Shown here: positions 1 through 10,192 of the stretch, one piece after another
How positions within the stretch are numbered: the stretch's first letter is position 1
How the letters are laid out: the number at the start of each line of letters is the position of its first letter
Source of the DNA: Thermomicrobiaceae bacterium
GTDB taxonomy: Bacteria > Chloroflexota > Chloroflexia > Thermomicrobiales > Thermomicrobiaceae
Assembly (NCBI GenBank): GCA_014874455.1
Contig: JADBJL010000102.1
Coordinates: forward strand, 1 to 64,000
Length of the DNA stretch: 64,000 nt
Reading direction: 5' to 3'
Notes under the pieces: model-generated
Told to the model about the DNA's origin: nothing
Databases searched by the model: none
The model's input: the letters and a program-made list of their open reading frames with translations, nothing else
Program-made: the position numbers and the translations under genes

Positions 1-207
1 CCCCGCCCCCGCAGCGGGCGGGAGAGGGGGGCTACCCTCCCCCCCAACCCCCGCGCCCGCACGCGCGGGAGAGGGGTGCCCGAAGGGCGGGGTGAGGGCG
101 GCAGGGTCTCCCCCTCACCCCCAACCCCCTCTCCCGCGGCGAGCGGGAGAGGGGTGCCCGAAGGGCGGGGGGAGGGAGGAGAGGGGTGGCGCAGCCGGGG
201 TGAGGGC
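1..207. repeat. Imperfect GC-rich repeat units (GCGGGAGAGGGGTGCCCGAAGGGCGGGGTGAGGG and reverse complements)
   Basis: Near-identical units at about 64-98 and 141-176, with partial/inverted copies around 1-60 and 111-140. Confidence 0.6.
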
Positions 208-270
208 GGTGTCGGCCGCGCCGACCGGCTGGTATGATGGCCGCGCATTCGAGACTGGCGAACCTGTGCA

Positions 271-1530
271 GTGGAGGAGAGACACCGCATGGAGGACGCG
301 CGCGCCCTGCCGCAGCCACTGGAAGGCTACCGGGTGCTCGAGTTCGGGCAGGCGGTCTCCAGCCCGCTCTGCGCCATGCTCCTCGGTGACCTCGGTGCCG
401 ACGTCGTCAAAATCGAGCCGCCGGGCGGCGACCCGGCCCGCGGCTACGGCCCGCCCTTCGTCGCTGGCGAGAGCCCCTACTTCCTCTCGGTCAACCGCAA
501 CAAGCGCAGCGCGGTGATCGACCTGAAGACGCCCGAAGGGGCGCGGATCGTCCGCCGGCTGGCCGAGCAGGCCGACATCGTCGTCACCAACTTCCGGCCC
601 GGCGTGATGGATCGGCTCGGCCTGGGCGAGGCCTCGCTGCGCGAGGTGAACCCCGGCCTCATCTTCTGCCAGGTGACCGGCTACGGCCCCACCGGCCCCT
701 TCGCCGGCCTGCCGGCCTACGACCAGGTGGCGCAGGGGATGTCGGGCCTGATGAGCGTCACCGGCACCCGGGAGAGCGGGCCGCTGCGCGTCGGCGTCGC
801 CATCGGCGATATCCTGGCCGCGCTGTTCGCCACCTACGGCGTCCTCGCCGCCGTGGTCGAGCGCCAGCGCACCGGGCTCGGCCAGCGGGTCGACACCTCG
901 CTGCTAGGGGCGATCATCGGCATCCTGACCTACCAGACCGGGCGCTACCTGGCCGGCGGTGGCGACCCACAGCCGGAAGGAAACGACCACCCGGTGGCCG
1001 CCCCCTACGGCGCCTTCACCGCCCGGGACGGCATGCTCAACATCGCCATCGCCAGCGAGCAGATGTGGCGGCGGCTGGCCGACGTCGTCGGCCACCCCGA
1101 GTGGGTCGATGACCCACGCTTCGCGACCAATGCCGATCGGGTGGCGAACCGGCCGATCCTCAACGCGCTGCTGAACGAGGCGCTCTCGGCCGGGACGGTG
1201 ACCGAGTGGGTGGAGCGGCTGAGCCAGGCGGGCGTGGCCTGCGGGCCGATCTGGACGATCGGGCAGGCCCTGGAGAGCGAGCAGGTCAAGCACCTGGGCA
1301 TCGTGCGGACGGTGCGCCACGACCGGGCCGGAGACATCCCGCTGATCGGCCCGGCGGTCGATCTCTCGCTCACGCCGCCGGTGATCCGCCGGCCGCCGCC
1401 GCTGCTGGCGCAGCACACGGCTGAGGTGCTGCGCGAGCTGGGCTATGCCGACGAGGAGATCGAGCGGCTCGCCGAGCAGGGAGCGGTGACCCTGGGGCCG
1501 GTCGCGCGCGAGGCCCCAGTCGGGGGCTAG
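271..1530 (+). CDS. CoA transferase family III (CaiB/BaiF-like)
   Basis: VLEFGQAVSSPLCAMLLGDLGADVVKIEPPGGD, NRNKRSAVIDLKTPEGARI, TGYGPTGP motifs. Confidence 0.93.
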   Translation: MEERHRMEDARALPQPLEGYRVLEFGQAVSSPLCAMLLGDLGADVVKIEPPGGDPARGYGPPFVAGESPYFLSVNRNKRSAVIDLKTPEGARIVRRLAEQADIVVTNFRPGVMDRLGLGEASLREVNPGLIFCQVTGYGPTGPFAGLPAYDQVAQGMSGLMSVTGTRESGPLRVGVAIGDILAALFATYGVLAAVVERQRTGLGQRVDTSLLGAIIGILTYQTGRYLAGGGDPQPEGNDHPVAAPYGAFTARDGMLNIAIASEQMWRRLADVVGHPEWVDDPRFATNADRVANRPILNALLNEALSAGTVTEWVERLSQAGVACGPIWTIGQALESEQVKHLGIVRTVRHDRAGDIPLIGPAVDLSLTPPVIRRPPPLLAQHTAEVLRELGYADEEIERLAEQGAVTLGPVAREAPVGG

Positions 1531-1617
1531 GCGTCGCCGCCCTCGACTCGTCTCGGCCGGTGGGGCCGGGATGCTATACTCCACGGGCTATGGGCGAGTC
1601 CGTTGCCGGGGGCGGCG

Positions 1618-1851
1618 ATGAGCGACGAGGTGCGTGTCGACGACGTGGTACGCCTGCGCAAGCCTCACCCGTGCGGTTCCACCGACTGGGTCGTCGTCCG
1701 CATCGGGGCGGATATCGGCCTGCGGTGCCTCGGCTGCGGCCGTCGCGTCCTGATCCCGCGCCCGGTCTTCCGCAAGCGGTTGAAGGCGGTGGTCGGCCGG
1801 CATGGGCCTTCCGCTGCGCCAGCGCCTTCGACCGATGCCTCCGCAGACTGA
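1618..1851 (+). CDS. DUF951-like small zinc-binding protein
   Basis: VRLRKPHPCGSTDWVVVRIGADIGLRCLGCGRRV. Confidence 0.75.
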   Translation: MSDEVRVDDVVRLRKPHPCGSTDWVVVRIGADIGLRCLGCGRRVLIPRPVFRKRLKAVVGRHGPSAAPAPSTDASAD

Positions 1852-3175
1852 GATGCAGGCCGTCGAGCAGCGGCGGGAACTCGAAGGCCCGCCAGGCAAC
1901 CCGCTCGACCTGCTCCGCCACCGGCCCTTTCTCCTGCTCTGGCTGGTGCAGACGCTCTCGCAGACCGGCCAGAACATGGTGAACTTCTCGCTGCTGATCC
2001 TGGTACGGGGCATCGTCGAGCGGCACGGGATCGGGCAGGTGAACACCGCCATCGGGCTGGCGGTGCTGAGCTTCACGCTCCCCGCTGTGCTCGTCAGCCC
2101 GCTGGCCGGCGTCGTCGCCGACCGGTTCAACCGGCGGACGATCCTGGTGCTGACCAACGCCCTGCGCGGCCTGGCAGTGGTGGGGCTCTTGCTCATCGAG
2201 GCACGCTGGTCAGCCTACCTCGCCCTCGCAGTGCTCTATGGGCTTACCGCGCTGTCCGGTACCGTCGGCCAGTTCTTCGGCCCGGCGCTGGCGTCTGCGC
2301 TGCCGGACGTGGCGCCGCGCCGGCAGATCATCCAGGCGAACGCCTTCTTCAACCTCACGTTCACCGCTTCGCAGATCGTCGGGTTCGCCGCGGTCGGGCC
2401 GCTCCTGGTCAAGCTCGTCGGCCTCCACGCTGTCCTGACCGGCATCATCGCGGTCTTCGTCCTCTGTGCGGCGGTCAGTCTGGCGCTGCCGCCGAGCTGC
2501 CCCCCGGCCCGCGTCCTCCCCGATGCCCGGCACCTACTCGGACAGGTGCTCGGTGAGATCCGTGAAGGCGTCCACATCATCCGGACGTCATCGCACCTGG
2601 CCAAAGCGATCGCGTACCTGACGATCGCGACCGCGACCTACTTGATGGTGGCGGTGCTGGGCCCGGGCTACGTGACCGTGGTGCTGGGGCTGCCGGCCGA
2701 GGATATCGCGTACCTGGTGGTTCCGGCCGGCATCGGCGTGGCGCTGGGCACGCTCCTGGTGCCGCACATCGCCGGCCGGCTCGGCAGCGTGCGGACGATC
2801 GACAGCGGGCTTGCGCTCGGCGGGGCGTTGCTCCTCTGCCTCGCCCTCGCAGGCTGGCAGGCGCAGGACACCCCCGGCGACGCGAGCTCGGCCACGGTCT
2901 GGCTGGCGGCCGGGCTGGCCGGGCTGCTGGGCATCGTCAACGGGATGGTGCTGGCGCCGAGCCAGTCGCTCTTGCAGGCCGACTCCCCCGAGCACGTCCG
3001 GGGCCGTGTCTATGCCGCCTTCTTCACCGTCTCCAACACGGTCGCCTTCGTCCCCGTCTTTTTCTCGGGCGCTCTGGCCGATCTCTTCGGCATCAGCGAG
3101 GTGCTGGGCGGGATCGGCCTGCTGTTGTCCGGCGTCGGCTGCTGGCAGCTCCTGACCGGGTTGCGCCGGCACTGA
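1802..3175 (+). CDS. MFS transporter
   Basis: Multiple hydrophobic TM segments, DRFNRRTILV loop typical of MFS; start may be further downstream. Confidence 0.85.
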   Translation: MGLPLRQRLRPMPPQTEMQAVEQRRELEGPPGNPLDLLRHRPFLLLWLVQTLSQTGQNMVNFSLLILVRGIVERHGIGQVNTAIGLAVLSFTLPAVLVSPLAGVVADRFNRRTILVLTNALRGLAVVGLLLIEARWSAYLALAVLYGLTALSGTVGQFFGPALASALPDVAPRRQIIQANAFFNLTFTASQIVGFAAVGPLLVKLVGLHAVLTGIIAVFVLCAAVSLALPPSCPPARVLPDARHLLGQVLGEIREGVHIIRTSSHLAKAIAYLTIATATYLMVAVLGPGYVTVVLGLPAEDIAYLVVPAGIGVALGTLLVPHIAGRLGSVRTIDSGLALGGALLLCLALAGWQAQDTPGDASSATVWLAAGLAGLLGIVNGMVLAPSQSLLQADSPEHVRGRVYAAFFTVSNTVAFVPVFFSGALADLFGISEVLGGIGLLLSGVGCWQLLTGLRRH

Positions 3176-3199
3176 GATCGCCTGGCGGTCGAGCCAGGC

Positions 3200-3523
3200 T
3201 CACGCGGGGCGCTCGCCGAGCCGGGCCCGCAGGCGCTCGGCCAGCGGGGACAGGGAGCGCCAGAGCTGGTAGACGTTGACCGCCCAGCCGACGCCCCAGA
3301 CGTGCGGCGTGAAGATCCGCGGGTCGTCCGGGTTCCAGAGCCGCTCCTTCAGGCGCTCGACCGTCGGCGGGCGAAAGTCGTACGGCACGAAGCCGATCCG
3401 CCCCTGCCAGGTGCGTTCCGCGGCTGGTCGGCGGAGCTGATCGTAGAGCGCGGCCCCGACCAGGAGCAACGCCGCCCAGCGGAGCAGTTTCCCCATCCTG
3501 CGCATCGCCGCCACTCCTCGCAT
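3200..3523 (-). CDS. DUF5808-like membrane-anchored protein
   Basis: N-terminal TM plus WNPDDPRIFTPHVWGVGWAVNVY. Confidence 0.65.
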   Translation of the reverse strand: MRGVAAMRRMGKLLRWAALLLVGAALYDQLRRPAAERTWQGRIGFVPYDFRPPTVERLKERLWNPDDPRIFTPHVWGVGWAVNVYQLWRSLSPLAERLRARLGERPA

Positions 3524-3563
3524 CGACGGCGGGGGCTGCCAGCTTCCGGCACCTGCCCCGCCC

Positions 3564-5207
3564 TCAACTCGCCTCGTAGACCCAGGCCCCGCCGAGCATG
3601 GTACGGAGGACGCGCGTCTCCTTCAACGCCGCCTCGTCGACCGCCAGCGGGTCGCGGTCGACCACGACCAGGTCGGCGAGCTTGCCTGGTTCGATGGAGC
3701 CGCGGGTCGCCTCGTGCCCGAGCGCCACGGCGCCGCCGAGCGTGTAGCTGCGCAGCGCCGCTTCCGGGCTGATCCGCTCACCCGGGTCGAGCTCGCGCCC
3801 CAGCACGGTTCTCCGGCTCACCGCCGCGGCCATGCCGACGAAGGGGTTGAAGTCGGCGATCGGCGAGTCGGAGGTGCTAGCGAGCGGGACGCCGGCCGCC
3901 AGGTAAGTCGCCATCGGCATGGCGCGCGCCGCTCGCTCCAGCCCCAGGCTGGCGATGAAGCTGTCGCCGAGGTGGAGCAGGAAGGGAGTGCTGACCAGGG
4001 CTGGGATGCGGTGCGCGGCCATCAGCCGCACGGCCTGCTGGCTCGGGAAGTAGGCGTGGTGCACGCGGTGCCGAAGCCGGGGGTTCGGCGCCGCTGACTG
4101 CGCGGCGGCGTATGCCCTGACGGCCAGATCCTGCGCCGCCGTCCCGCAGGTATGGGTGTCGATCGACCACCCGAGCTCGTGCACCCAGCGCACCAGCGAC
4201 GGGTACTCCTCCGGATCGACGACCCACTGGCCGAAGTTCTCCGGCTCGTCGAGATACGGCTCGTCGAAGCGGGCCGTCCGGTCGCCGACGCCGCCGTCGA
4301 GCAGGAACTTGACGCCCGCCAGCCGTAGAAGGTCGTCGCCGAAGCCGCCGTAGACCGGTATCCCGGCGATCCAGCGCCTCAGCTCCGGCTCGCGCTCGGC
4401 CGGCGCGTAGCCCCAGGCACCCAGCAGGAGGTCGGCGCGGACGGTCAGCAGGCCATCGTCCCGCAAGCGCTGGTAGGCGCGGATCTCCCGCTCGGCCAGC
4501 CCCGGCTCGGCGACGCCGACCAGGCCGACGGCGTTGTAGGCCCGGCAGCCGTGCCGCAGCGCGTCGGCGAGCTGGGCCTCGGACGGCTCCGGTATGGCGT
4601 CGAGCACCAGTCGCTTGGCGCGATCCCAGAAGAGCCCGGTCGGCTCGCCGGTCTCGGGGTCGCGCTCGAAGCCACCAGCGTAGCGCGCGCCGGCCGGTGG
4701 ATCGGGCGTCGCCCGGGTGACGCCGGCCGCTGCCAGGGCCGCGCTGTTGGCCACCAGTTTGTTCCAAACCCGGTGCACGACCACCGGGTGGTCGGGAGCG
4801 GCACGGTCGAGCTCCCAGCGCGTCGGGTGGCGCCGCTCGAGGAGCAAGGCCTCGTCCCAACCCCGGCCCACGATCCACTGGCCGGGTGGCGTCTGCGCGG
4901 CCCGCTCCCGCACCCGGTCGACGATCTCCTGGATCGACCGGCAGTCGTAGAGCTGGACTTCGTGCAGCACCAGGCTGGTAGAGAGCAGGTGGTTGTGCGC
5001 ATCGATCAGGCCAGGGAGCACGACCGCGCCGCCGAGGTCTTCGACCGGTGTGCCCGCCTCGGCCCATTCCCGCAGCTCGCTCGTGCGACCGACCGCAGCG
5101 ATACGGCCGTCGCGGATCGCCACCGCCTCGGCGACCCGACCGGCGGCGTCGAGCGTGTAGACCCTGGCGTTCAGCAGGATCCGGTCGAACCGTGGTATCC
5201 ACGCCAT
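3564..5207 (-). CDS. Amidohydrolase (YtcJ-like)
   Basis: VVLPGLIDAHNHLL, TSDSPIADFNPFVGM, GSIEPGKLADLVVVDRDP. Confidence 0.9.
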   Translation of the reverse strand: MAWIPRFDRILLNARVYTLDAAGRVAEAVAIRDGRIAAVGRTSELREWAEAGTPVEDLGGAVVLPGLIDAHNHLLSTSLVLHEVQLYDCRSIQEIVDRVRERAAQTPPGQWIVGRGWDEALLLERRHPTRWELDRAAPDHPVVVHRVWNKLVANSAALAAAGVTRATPDPPAGARYAGGFERDPETGEPTGLFWDRAKRLVLDAIPEPSEAQLADALRHGCRAYNAVGLVGVAEPGLAEREIRAYQRLRDDGLLTVRADLLLGAWGYAPAEREPELRRWIAGIPVYGGFGDDLLRLAGVKFLLDGGVGDRTARFDEPYLDEPENFGQWVVDPEEYPSLVRWVHELGWSIDTHTCGTAAQDLAVRAYAAAQSAAPNPRLRHRVHHAYFPSQQAVRLMAAHRIPALVSTPFLLHLGDSFIASLGLERAARAMPMATYLAAGVPLASTSDSPIADFNPFVGMAAAVSRRTVLGRELDPGERISPEAALRSYTLGGAVALGHEATRGSIEPGKLADLVVVDRDPLAVDEAALKETRVLRTMLGGAWVYEAS

Positions 5208-5255
5208 CGCGCTGCTCCCTTCCCCCTCGCTCGCCGCGCACGCTATGGTAGCGGC

Positions 5256-5957
5256 TCAGGGCGCGGGCGGTGAACCCGGAGCGTCGCCCTCCTTGCCGTC
5301 GCCGGGGCTGGCTTCACCCTCCACGAGCGGGACGAAGCGCACCGCCCCCAGGTCAGTCCGCCGGAGCCGGCCACCGCGCCGCTCGAACAGGTAGAGCTGC
5401 TGGTGCTCGCTGTCGCCGATCGGGATGACGAGTCGCGCTCCCTCGGCGGGGCTGAGCTGCTCCAGCAGGGCCGGCGGAACCCGGGTCGCGGCGGCGGTCA
5501 CGATGATCCGGTCGTACGGCGCTCCCGCCGGCCAGCCCTTCGACCCGTCGCCGACGTGCACCTCCACGTTCCGGTAACCCAACCGCCGGAGCCGCTCGGC
5601 GGCGCTGTGGGCCAGGGTAGGGTCACGCTCGATGCTGGTCACCGACGCTGCCAGCTCGGCCAGGATAGCCGCTTGGTAGCCGGAGCCGGTGCCGATCTCG
5701 AGCACGCGCTCGTCTCCGTCGAGCTGGAGTGCCTGCGTCATCAACCCCACGATCAACGGCTGTGAGATCGTCTGCCCGGCCCCGATGGGTAGCGGCCGGT
5801 TCTCCCACGCCCGCTCGCGCAGCTCCGGCGGCACGAACCGCTCCCGCGGCACCTTGGCGATCGCCAGGAGCACCCGCTGATCGCGCACGCCGTGCCGGTG
5901 CAGCTCGCGGAGCAACTCTTTGATGTGCCGGGTTCGAGGCGAGTCGCTGGCTGTCAT
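5256..5957 (-). CDS. pcm: Protein-L-isoaspartate O-methyltransferase
   Basis: VPRERFVPPELRERAWENRPLPIGAGQTISQPLIVGLMTQAL, VLEIGTGSGYQAAILAEL. Confidence 0.93.
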   Translation of the reverse strand: MTASDSPRTRHIKELLRELHRHGVRDQRVLLAIAKVPRERFVPPELRERAWENRPLPIGAGQTISQPLIVGLMTQALQLDGDERVLEIGTGSGYQAAILAELAASVTSIERDPTLAHSAAERLRRLGYRNVEVHVGDGSKGWPAGAPYDRIIVTAAATRVPPALLEQLSPAEGARLVIPIGDSEHQQLYLFERRGGRLRRTDLGAVRFVPLVEGEASPGDGKEGDAPGSPPAP

Positions 5958-6114
5958 CGAGGGATCCCTTCATGGTGCTGCCCGTGCAGCGATCGGCCCG
6001 GGATGGTCGAGGAGCAGCGGGCGCGAGGCGAACACGTGCGTCGACGCCGGTCAGCCGTCTCCGTCGCGCACCGGTCGAGACGTGACCGGAAGTGAGCGTA
6101 CTACGGCGACGCGT

Positions 6115-7020
6115 TCAGCCCCAGCGGCCACGGCGGCGGGGATCGAGCGCGTCGCGCAGGCCGTCGCCCAGGAAGTTGAGCGCCATGACCACGCTGAAGA
6201 TCGCCAGCCCGGGGAAGGTGGCCATCCACCACTGGCTGAAGCGACGCTGACCTTCGCGGATCATCGCGCCCCACTCGGGATCCGGCGGAACGGCTCCGAG
6301 CCCGATGAAAGACAGTCCCGCGGTCAGCACGATGGCGGCGCCCACGTCCAGGGTCGCCTTGACCACGAGAGGGGCCTGGGTGTTGGGCAGGATGTGCCGG
6401 AGCAGCAGCCTGGCCCGCCCGGCGCCCAGCGCTTCCGCGGCGGTCACGTACTCGTTCGCCTTCACCGCCAGCACCTGCCCGCGCATCAGCCGGGCGTACT
6501 CCGGCCAGAGCACGACCACGATCGCGATCAGCGCGTTCTTCAGCCCCGGCCCCAGCGCCGCAGCGATCGCCATCGCCAAAACGATCGACGGGAACGCCAG
6601 CACCATGTCGGCGATCCGCATCAGCAGGTTATCGATCCAGCCACCGAGGTAGCCGGCCACGGCACCAGCGACGGCGCCGATCAGCAGCGCCGCCAGCACG
6701 GTCAGGAAGCCGGCCGGGATCGAGTAGCGCGAGCCGAAGAGCACGCGCTTGAACACGTCGCGTCCCAGGTCGTCGGTGCCGAACCAGTGGCTCGCGCTCG
6801 GCGGCGACAGCCGGTTGGCGACGTCGGTCTTGAGCGGATCGAAAGGTATGATGAAGGACACCGTGAGGGCGACGAGGATCCAGAAGACCAGGATCCCGAG
6901 GCCGGCCATGGCCGCCCGGTTGCGGGCCAGCTCCCGCACGGTTTGCCCCAGCGGTGACTCCCAGAACGGGCGGCGGGCGGCCAGCGGTGTCGTCGAGGCC
7001 CCGGCAGTCGTCACAGTCAT
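6115..7020 (-). CDS. Peptide/nickel-type ABC transporter permease (DppC-like)
   Basis: HWFGTDDLGRDVFKRVLFGSR, EALGAGRARLLLRHILPNTQAPLVV. Confidence 0.92.
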   Translation of the reverse strand: MTVTTAGASTTPLAARRPFWESPLGQTVRELARNRAAMAGLGILVFWILVALTVSFIIPFDPLKTDVANRLSPPSASHWFGTDDLGRDVFKRVLFGSRYSIPAGFLTVLAALLIGAVAGAVAGYLGGWIDNLLMRIADMVLAFPSIVLAMAIAAALGPGLKNALIAIVVVLWPEYARLMRGQVLAVKANEYVTAAEALGAGRARLLLRHILPNTQAPLVVKATLDVGAAIVLTAGLSFIGLGAVPPDPEWGAMIREGQRRFSQWWMATFPGLAIFSVVMALNFLGDGLRDALDPRRRGRWG

Positions 7021-7049
7021 CGGCCGACCCTCACGGTCTACCTTCCCTC

Positions 7050-8066
7050 TCAGCCGACGCGGATCCGTGGGTCGAGGACGCCGTAGAGGATATCGGTGAT
7101 CAGGTTGACGACCACGTAGACCACAGCGATCAGCAGCGTCACGCCCAGGATCGCCGGCAGGTCGAGCTTGGTGGCGGCGTCGACCGCATAGCGGCCGATG
7201 CCGGGCCAGGAGAAAATCGTCTCGGTCAGCACGGCACCGGCGAGCAAGCTCCCGAAGGTGAGCCCGACGACGGTCACGGTGGGGATCAGTGCGTTGCGGA
7301 GCGCATGGCCGACGACGACGCGCCGCTCGGCGAGCCCCTTGGCCCGGGCCGTGCGGATGTAGTCGAGACTCAAGACCTCGAGCAGCGAGGAGCGCGTCAT
7401 GCGGGCGATGATGCCCATGGCGTAGCTGCCGAGAACCATGCCAGGCAAGATCAGGTGGTAGAGCGTGTTGAGGAAGACGTCGGTCTGGCCGGCCAGGAGG
7501 CTGTCGATAGTGTAGAAGCCGGTGCGCGTCGGCGGGGCGACGAGCCGGGTGTCGATCCGCCCCGGCCCGGGCAGCAGGCCCAACTTGGCGTAGAAGAGTT
7601 GCAGGGCCAGTAACCCGAGCCAGAAGACCGGCAGCGAGACGCCGACCAGCGCGATCAGCCGCGCGAGGTGATCAGCCAGCCGGTTGCTCCAGACCGCCGA
7701 GACGACGCCCAAAGCGATCCCGACCGTCACCGCGTAGAGCATCGCGGCGGTCGCGAGCTCGATGGTAGCCGGGAAGAAGAGCCGGAGATCGGTTCCGACC
7801 GGCCGGCGCGTGGTGTACGACTCGCCGAGGTCGCCACGGACGAGGTTGCGAAGGTAGATCAGGTACTGCTCGTGCAACGGCCGGTCGAGCCCCCAGCGCT
7901 CCCGGTACATCCGCACCGTCTCAGGGTTGTTCCAGGCCCGCTCGGGAAGCACGGCGGTCAGTGGATCGGCCGGCACGAGGTGCGACACGACGAACGTGAC
8001 CAGCGTGATGCCGATCAGCAGGGGGATCGAGAGCAGGATGCGCTTGGCGATGAACCTCAGAAGCAT
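7050..8066 (-). CDS. Peptide/nickel-type ABC transporter permease (DppB-like)
   Basis: MLLRFIAKRILLSIPLLIGITLVTFVVSHL, YIRTARAKGLAERRVVVGHALRNALIPTVTVVGL; start trimmed to MLLRF. Confidence 0.92.
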   Translation of the reverse strand: MLLRFIAKRILLSIPLLIGITLVTFVVSHLVPADPLTAVLPERAWNNPETVRMYRERWGLDRPLHEQYLIYLRNLVRGDLGESYTTRRPVGTDLRLFFPATIELATAAMLYAVTVGIALGVVSAVWSNRLADHLARLIALVGVSLPVFWLGLLALQLFYAKLGLLPGPGRIDTRLVAPPTRTGFYTIDSLLAGQTDVFLNTLYHLILPGMVLGSYAMGIIARMTRSSLLEVLSLDYIRTARAKGLAERRVVVGHALRNALIPTVTVVGLTFGSLLAGAVLTETIFSWPGIGRYAVDAATKLDLPAILGVTLLIAVVYVVVNLITDILYGVLDPRIRVG

Positions 8067-8139
8067 CGATACGCTCCCGGTCTGGCGCGGTGACGCGGCC
8101 ACCGGGGGCGAGTCCTTCCTCGCCCCCGGTCGTGCGACG

Positions 8140-9957
8140 TCATGAGGTCTTGCGAACCTGCGCCACGCTGACCTGGATGACTGGATCGAACACATACCCT
8201 TCGACGGACTTCGCCACCGCTACCTGGGCCTTCGGCTGGTAGAGGCAGAGGAAGGGCGCGTCCTCGTTGAGGAGCCGCTGGCCCTCGGCGTACAGCCGGG
8301 CGCGCTCCTTCGGGTCGGCCACGCGCACGGCCTGCTGGAAGAGCTGGGCCACCTGCTGGTTCTCGTAGGCCACCCGGCGAGCCGCGGCCTCGCCCGGCAC
8401 GCCGAAGGGGATGGCCCAGCCGTGAGAATCGAGGAAGTCGGGCGTCCAGCCAGAGATGGTGCACTGGAGCTTGCCGGCCCGGTAGTCGGCCAGGCGCACG
8501 TCGGGCGCCCGCGGGTCGAGCGTGACGCGTACCCCGATCTGGCTCAGGTCATCGGCGATCTTGCTCGCCAGCACCTCGGAGGAGACGCCGCCGACCTCGG
8601 TGCCACCGCTGCTGTAGGTCAAGGTGAGGTCGAAGCCATCGGCCAACCCTGCCTCGGCGAGCAGCGCCTTCGCCTTCTCGACGTCCCGCACGTACTTGTA
8701 CGGCTCTGCCTCAGCCACGCCGACGAGACCGGCGGGGATCACCGACGGTGGGCGCACTGCCGCGCCACGCAAGATCTGCTCGATGATGCCGTCGTAGTCG
8801 ATCGCGTAGGCCAGCGCCTGCCGCACGCGCTTGTCGGCCAGCTCCTTGCCCACCTCCTGGCTGGTGTGCATGGCGAAATACTCGGTATCGAGCGTGTCTC
8901 CCCGGACGATGTTGACGGTGCCGGCCTTCTCTAGCTCGGCGATGATGTCGGCGTCGAGGTTGTGCGCGGCGTCGACGTCGCCGCTTTCCAGGAGCTGCCG
9001 CTGGGTCGTCGGGTCGGCGACATGACGGATGATCACGCGATCCAGCGCGGGGGGCTGGCCCCAGTAGTTGGGGTTGCGCTCCATCACGATCTCCGTCTCC
9101 GGCACCCAGCTCTTGAGGATGAAGGGCCCGCTGCCGGCCGAGTTCTGGTTCAGCCACTCGGTCGCCTTGTCGGACTGGTCGGCGCCCGGCTGGTCGGTGC
9201 CGCCATGCTCCTTGACCACCTGGCTGTCGAGCGCCGAGAAGTTGGGGGACACCAGCATCGCCAGGAAGGCGGCGTTCGGCTCGGTGAGCGTCACCACCAC
9301 GGTGTGGTCGTCCGGTGCCTCCATCTTGGCGATCACCTCTGCCAGCCAGGACGGGTTGTCCTTCAGCTCGCGCAGCCGGTTGAAGCTGAAGATCACGTCA
9401 GCGGCGGTTAGCGGGTTGCCGGAGGCGAAGGTCACGTCGTCGCGGAGCGTGAAGGAGTAGGTCGTGACGTCGTCGCTGATCTCCCACTCGCGCGCGAGCT
9501 GGGGAACGATCGTCTTGATATCCGGGGGCTGGATAGTGACCAGCCGCTCGTAACAGGCGCCGACGACGATCGGTGAGGTCAGCTCGTACTGTCGAGACGG
9601 GTCGAGCGTGATGGTATCGGTCAGCCGAGCGATGACGAACGTGCCGCCGGCTGCCGGCGCGGCCGTCGGAGTCGCCTGGCCGGCCGGTGCGGCAGTGGGC
9701 ATCGGCTGCTCGCCGGCCGGTGCGGTCGTGGGAGTAGCCTCGGCACCGCCGCGGCAGCCGGCCAGCAGGCTACCGGTGGCCAGCAGCCCGCCACCCAGCG
9801 CGCTCAACTGGAGAAAACGACGACGACCCATCCTGGAGCCCAGTGCTGTCGCGACGGTACCAGACATGAGCGAGTGCGCGAACATGACTCCTACCTCCTC
9901 CTCGAGTGGGATCCGTCGCCTGGGGTCGAGCAACGTTCTCTGCAGGAGATATACCAC
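8140..9957 (-). CDS. ABC transporter substrate-binding protein, family 5 (lipoprotein)
   Basis: Tat/lipoprotein-like MGRRRFLQLSALGGGLLATGSLLAGC; FTLRDDVTFASGNPLTAADVIFSFNRL; true start probably near 9885. Confidence 0.9.
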   Translation of the reverse strand: MVYLLQRTLLDPRRRIPLEEEVGVMFAHSLMSGTVATALGSRMGRRRFLQLSALGGGLLATGSLLAGCRGGAEATPTTAPAGEQPMPTAAPAGQATPTAAPAAGGTFVIARLTDTITLDPSRQYELTSPIVVGACYERLVTIQPPDIKTIVPQLAREWEISDDVTTYSFTLRDDVTFASGNPLTAADVIFSFNRLRELKDNPSWLAEVIAKMEAPDDHTVVVTLTEPNAAFLAMLVSPNFSALDSQVVKEHGGTDQPGADQSDKATEWLNQNSAGSGPFILKSWVPETEIVMERNPNYWGQPPALDRVIIRHVADPTTQRQLLESGDVDAAHNLDADIIAELEKAGTVNIVRGDTLDTEYFAMHTSQEVGKELADKRVRQALAYAIDYDGIIEQILRGAAVRPPSVIPAGLVGVAEAEPYKYVRDVEKAKALLAEAGLADGFDLTLTYSSGGTEVGGVSSEVLASKIADDLSQIGVRVTLDPRAPDVRLADYRAGKLQCTISGWTPDFLDSHGWAIPFGVPGEAAARRVAYENQQVAQLFQQAVRVADPKERARLYAEGQRLLNEDAPFLCLYQPKAQVAVAKSVEGYVFDPVIQVSVAQVRKTS

Positions 9958-10192
9958 ACCCCCCAGCGTCGATCTTGACCCACCTGGCAGAGCCGCTCCC
10001 TGCAGCCCGTCTTCGCGTGCCGCGGCGGATCCGCTGGTTTTGGGGCAAAGATTCGCGTTGACCCTGGTGAAGCGCAGCCGGTATCCTTAGAGGGGCCACG
10101 GCTCCTTCTTATCGCCAATGGGCCGCCACAGTCCAGGCGGTGGCGGCTCGTCTGGACCTTACCAACCGACGTGTCCGAGGAGTGACAAGGCT

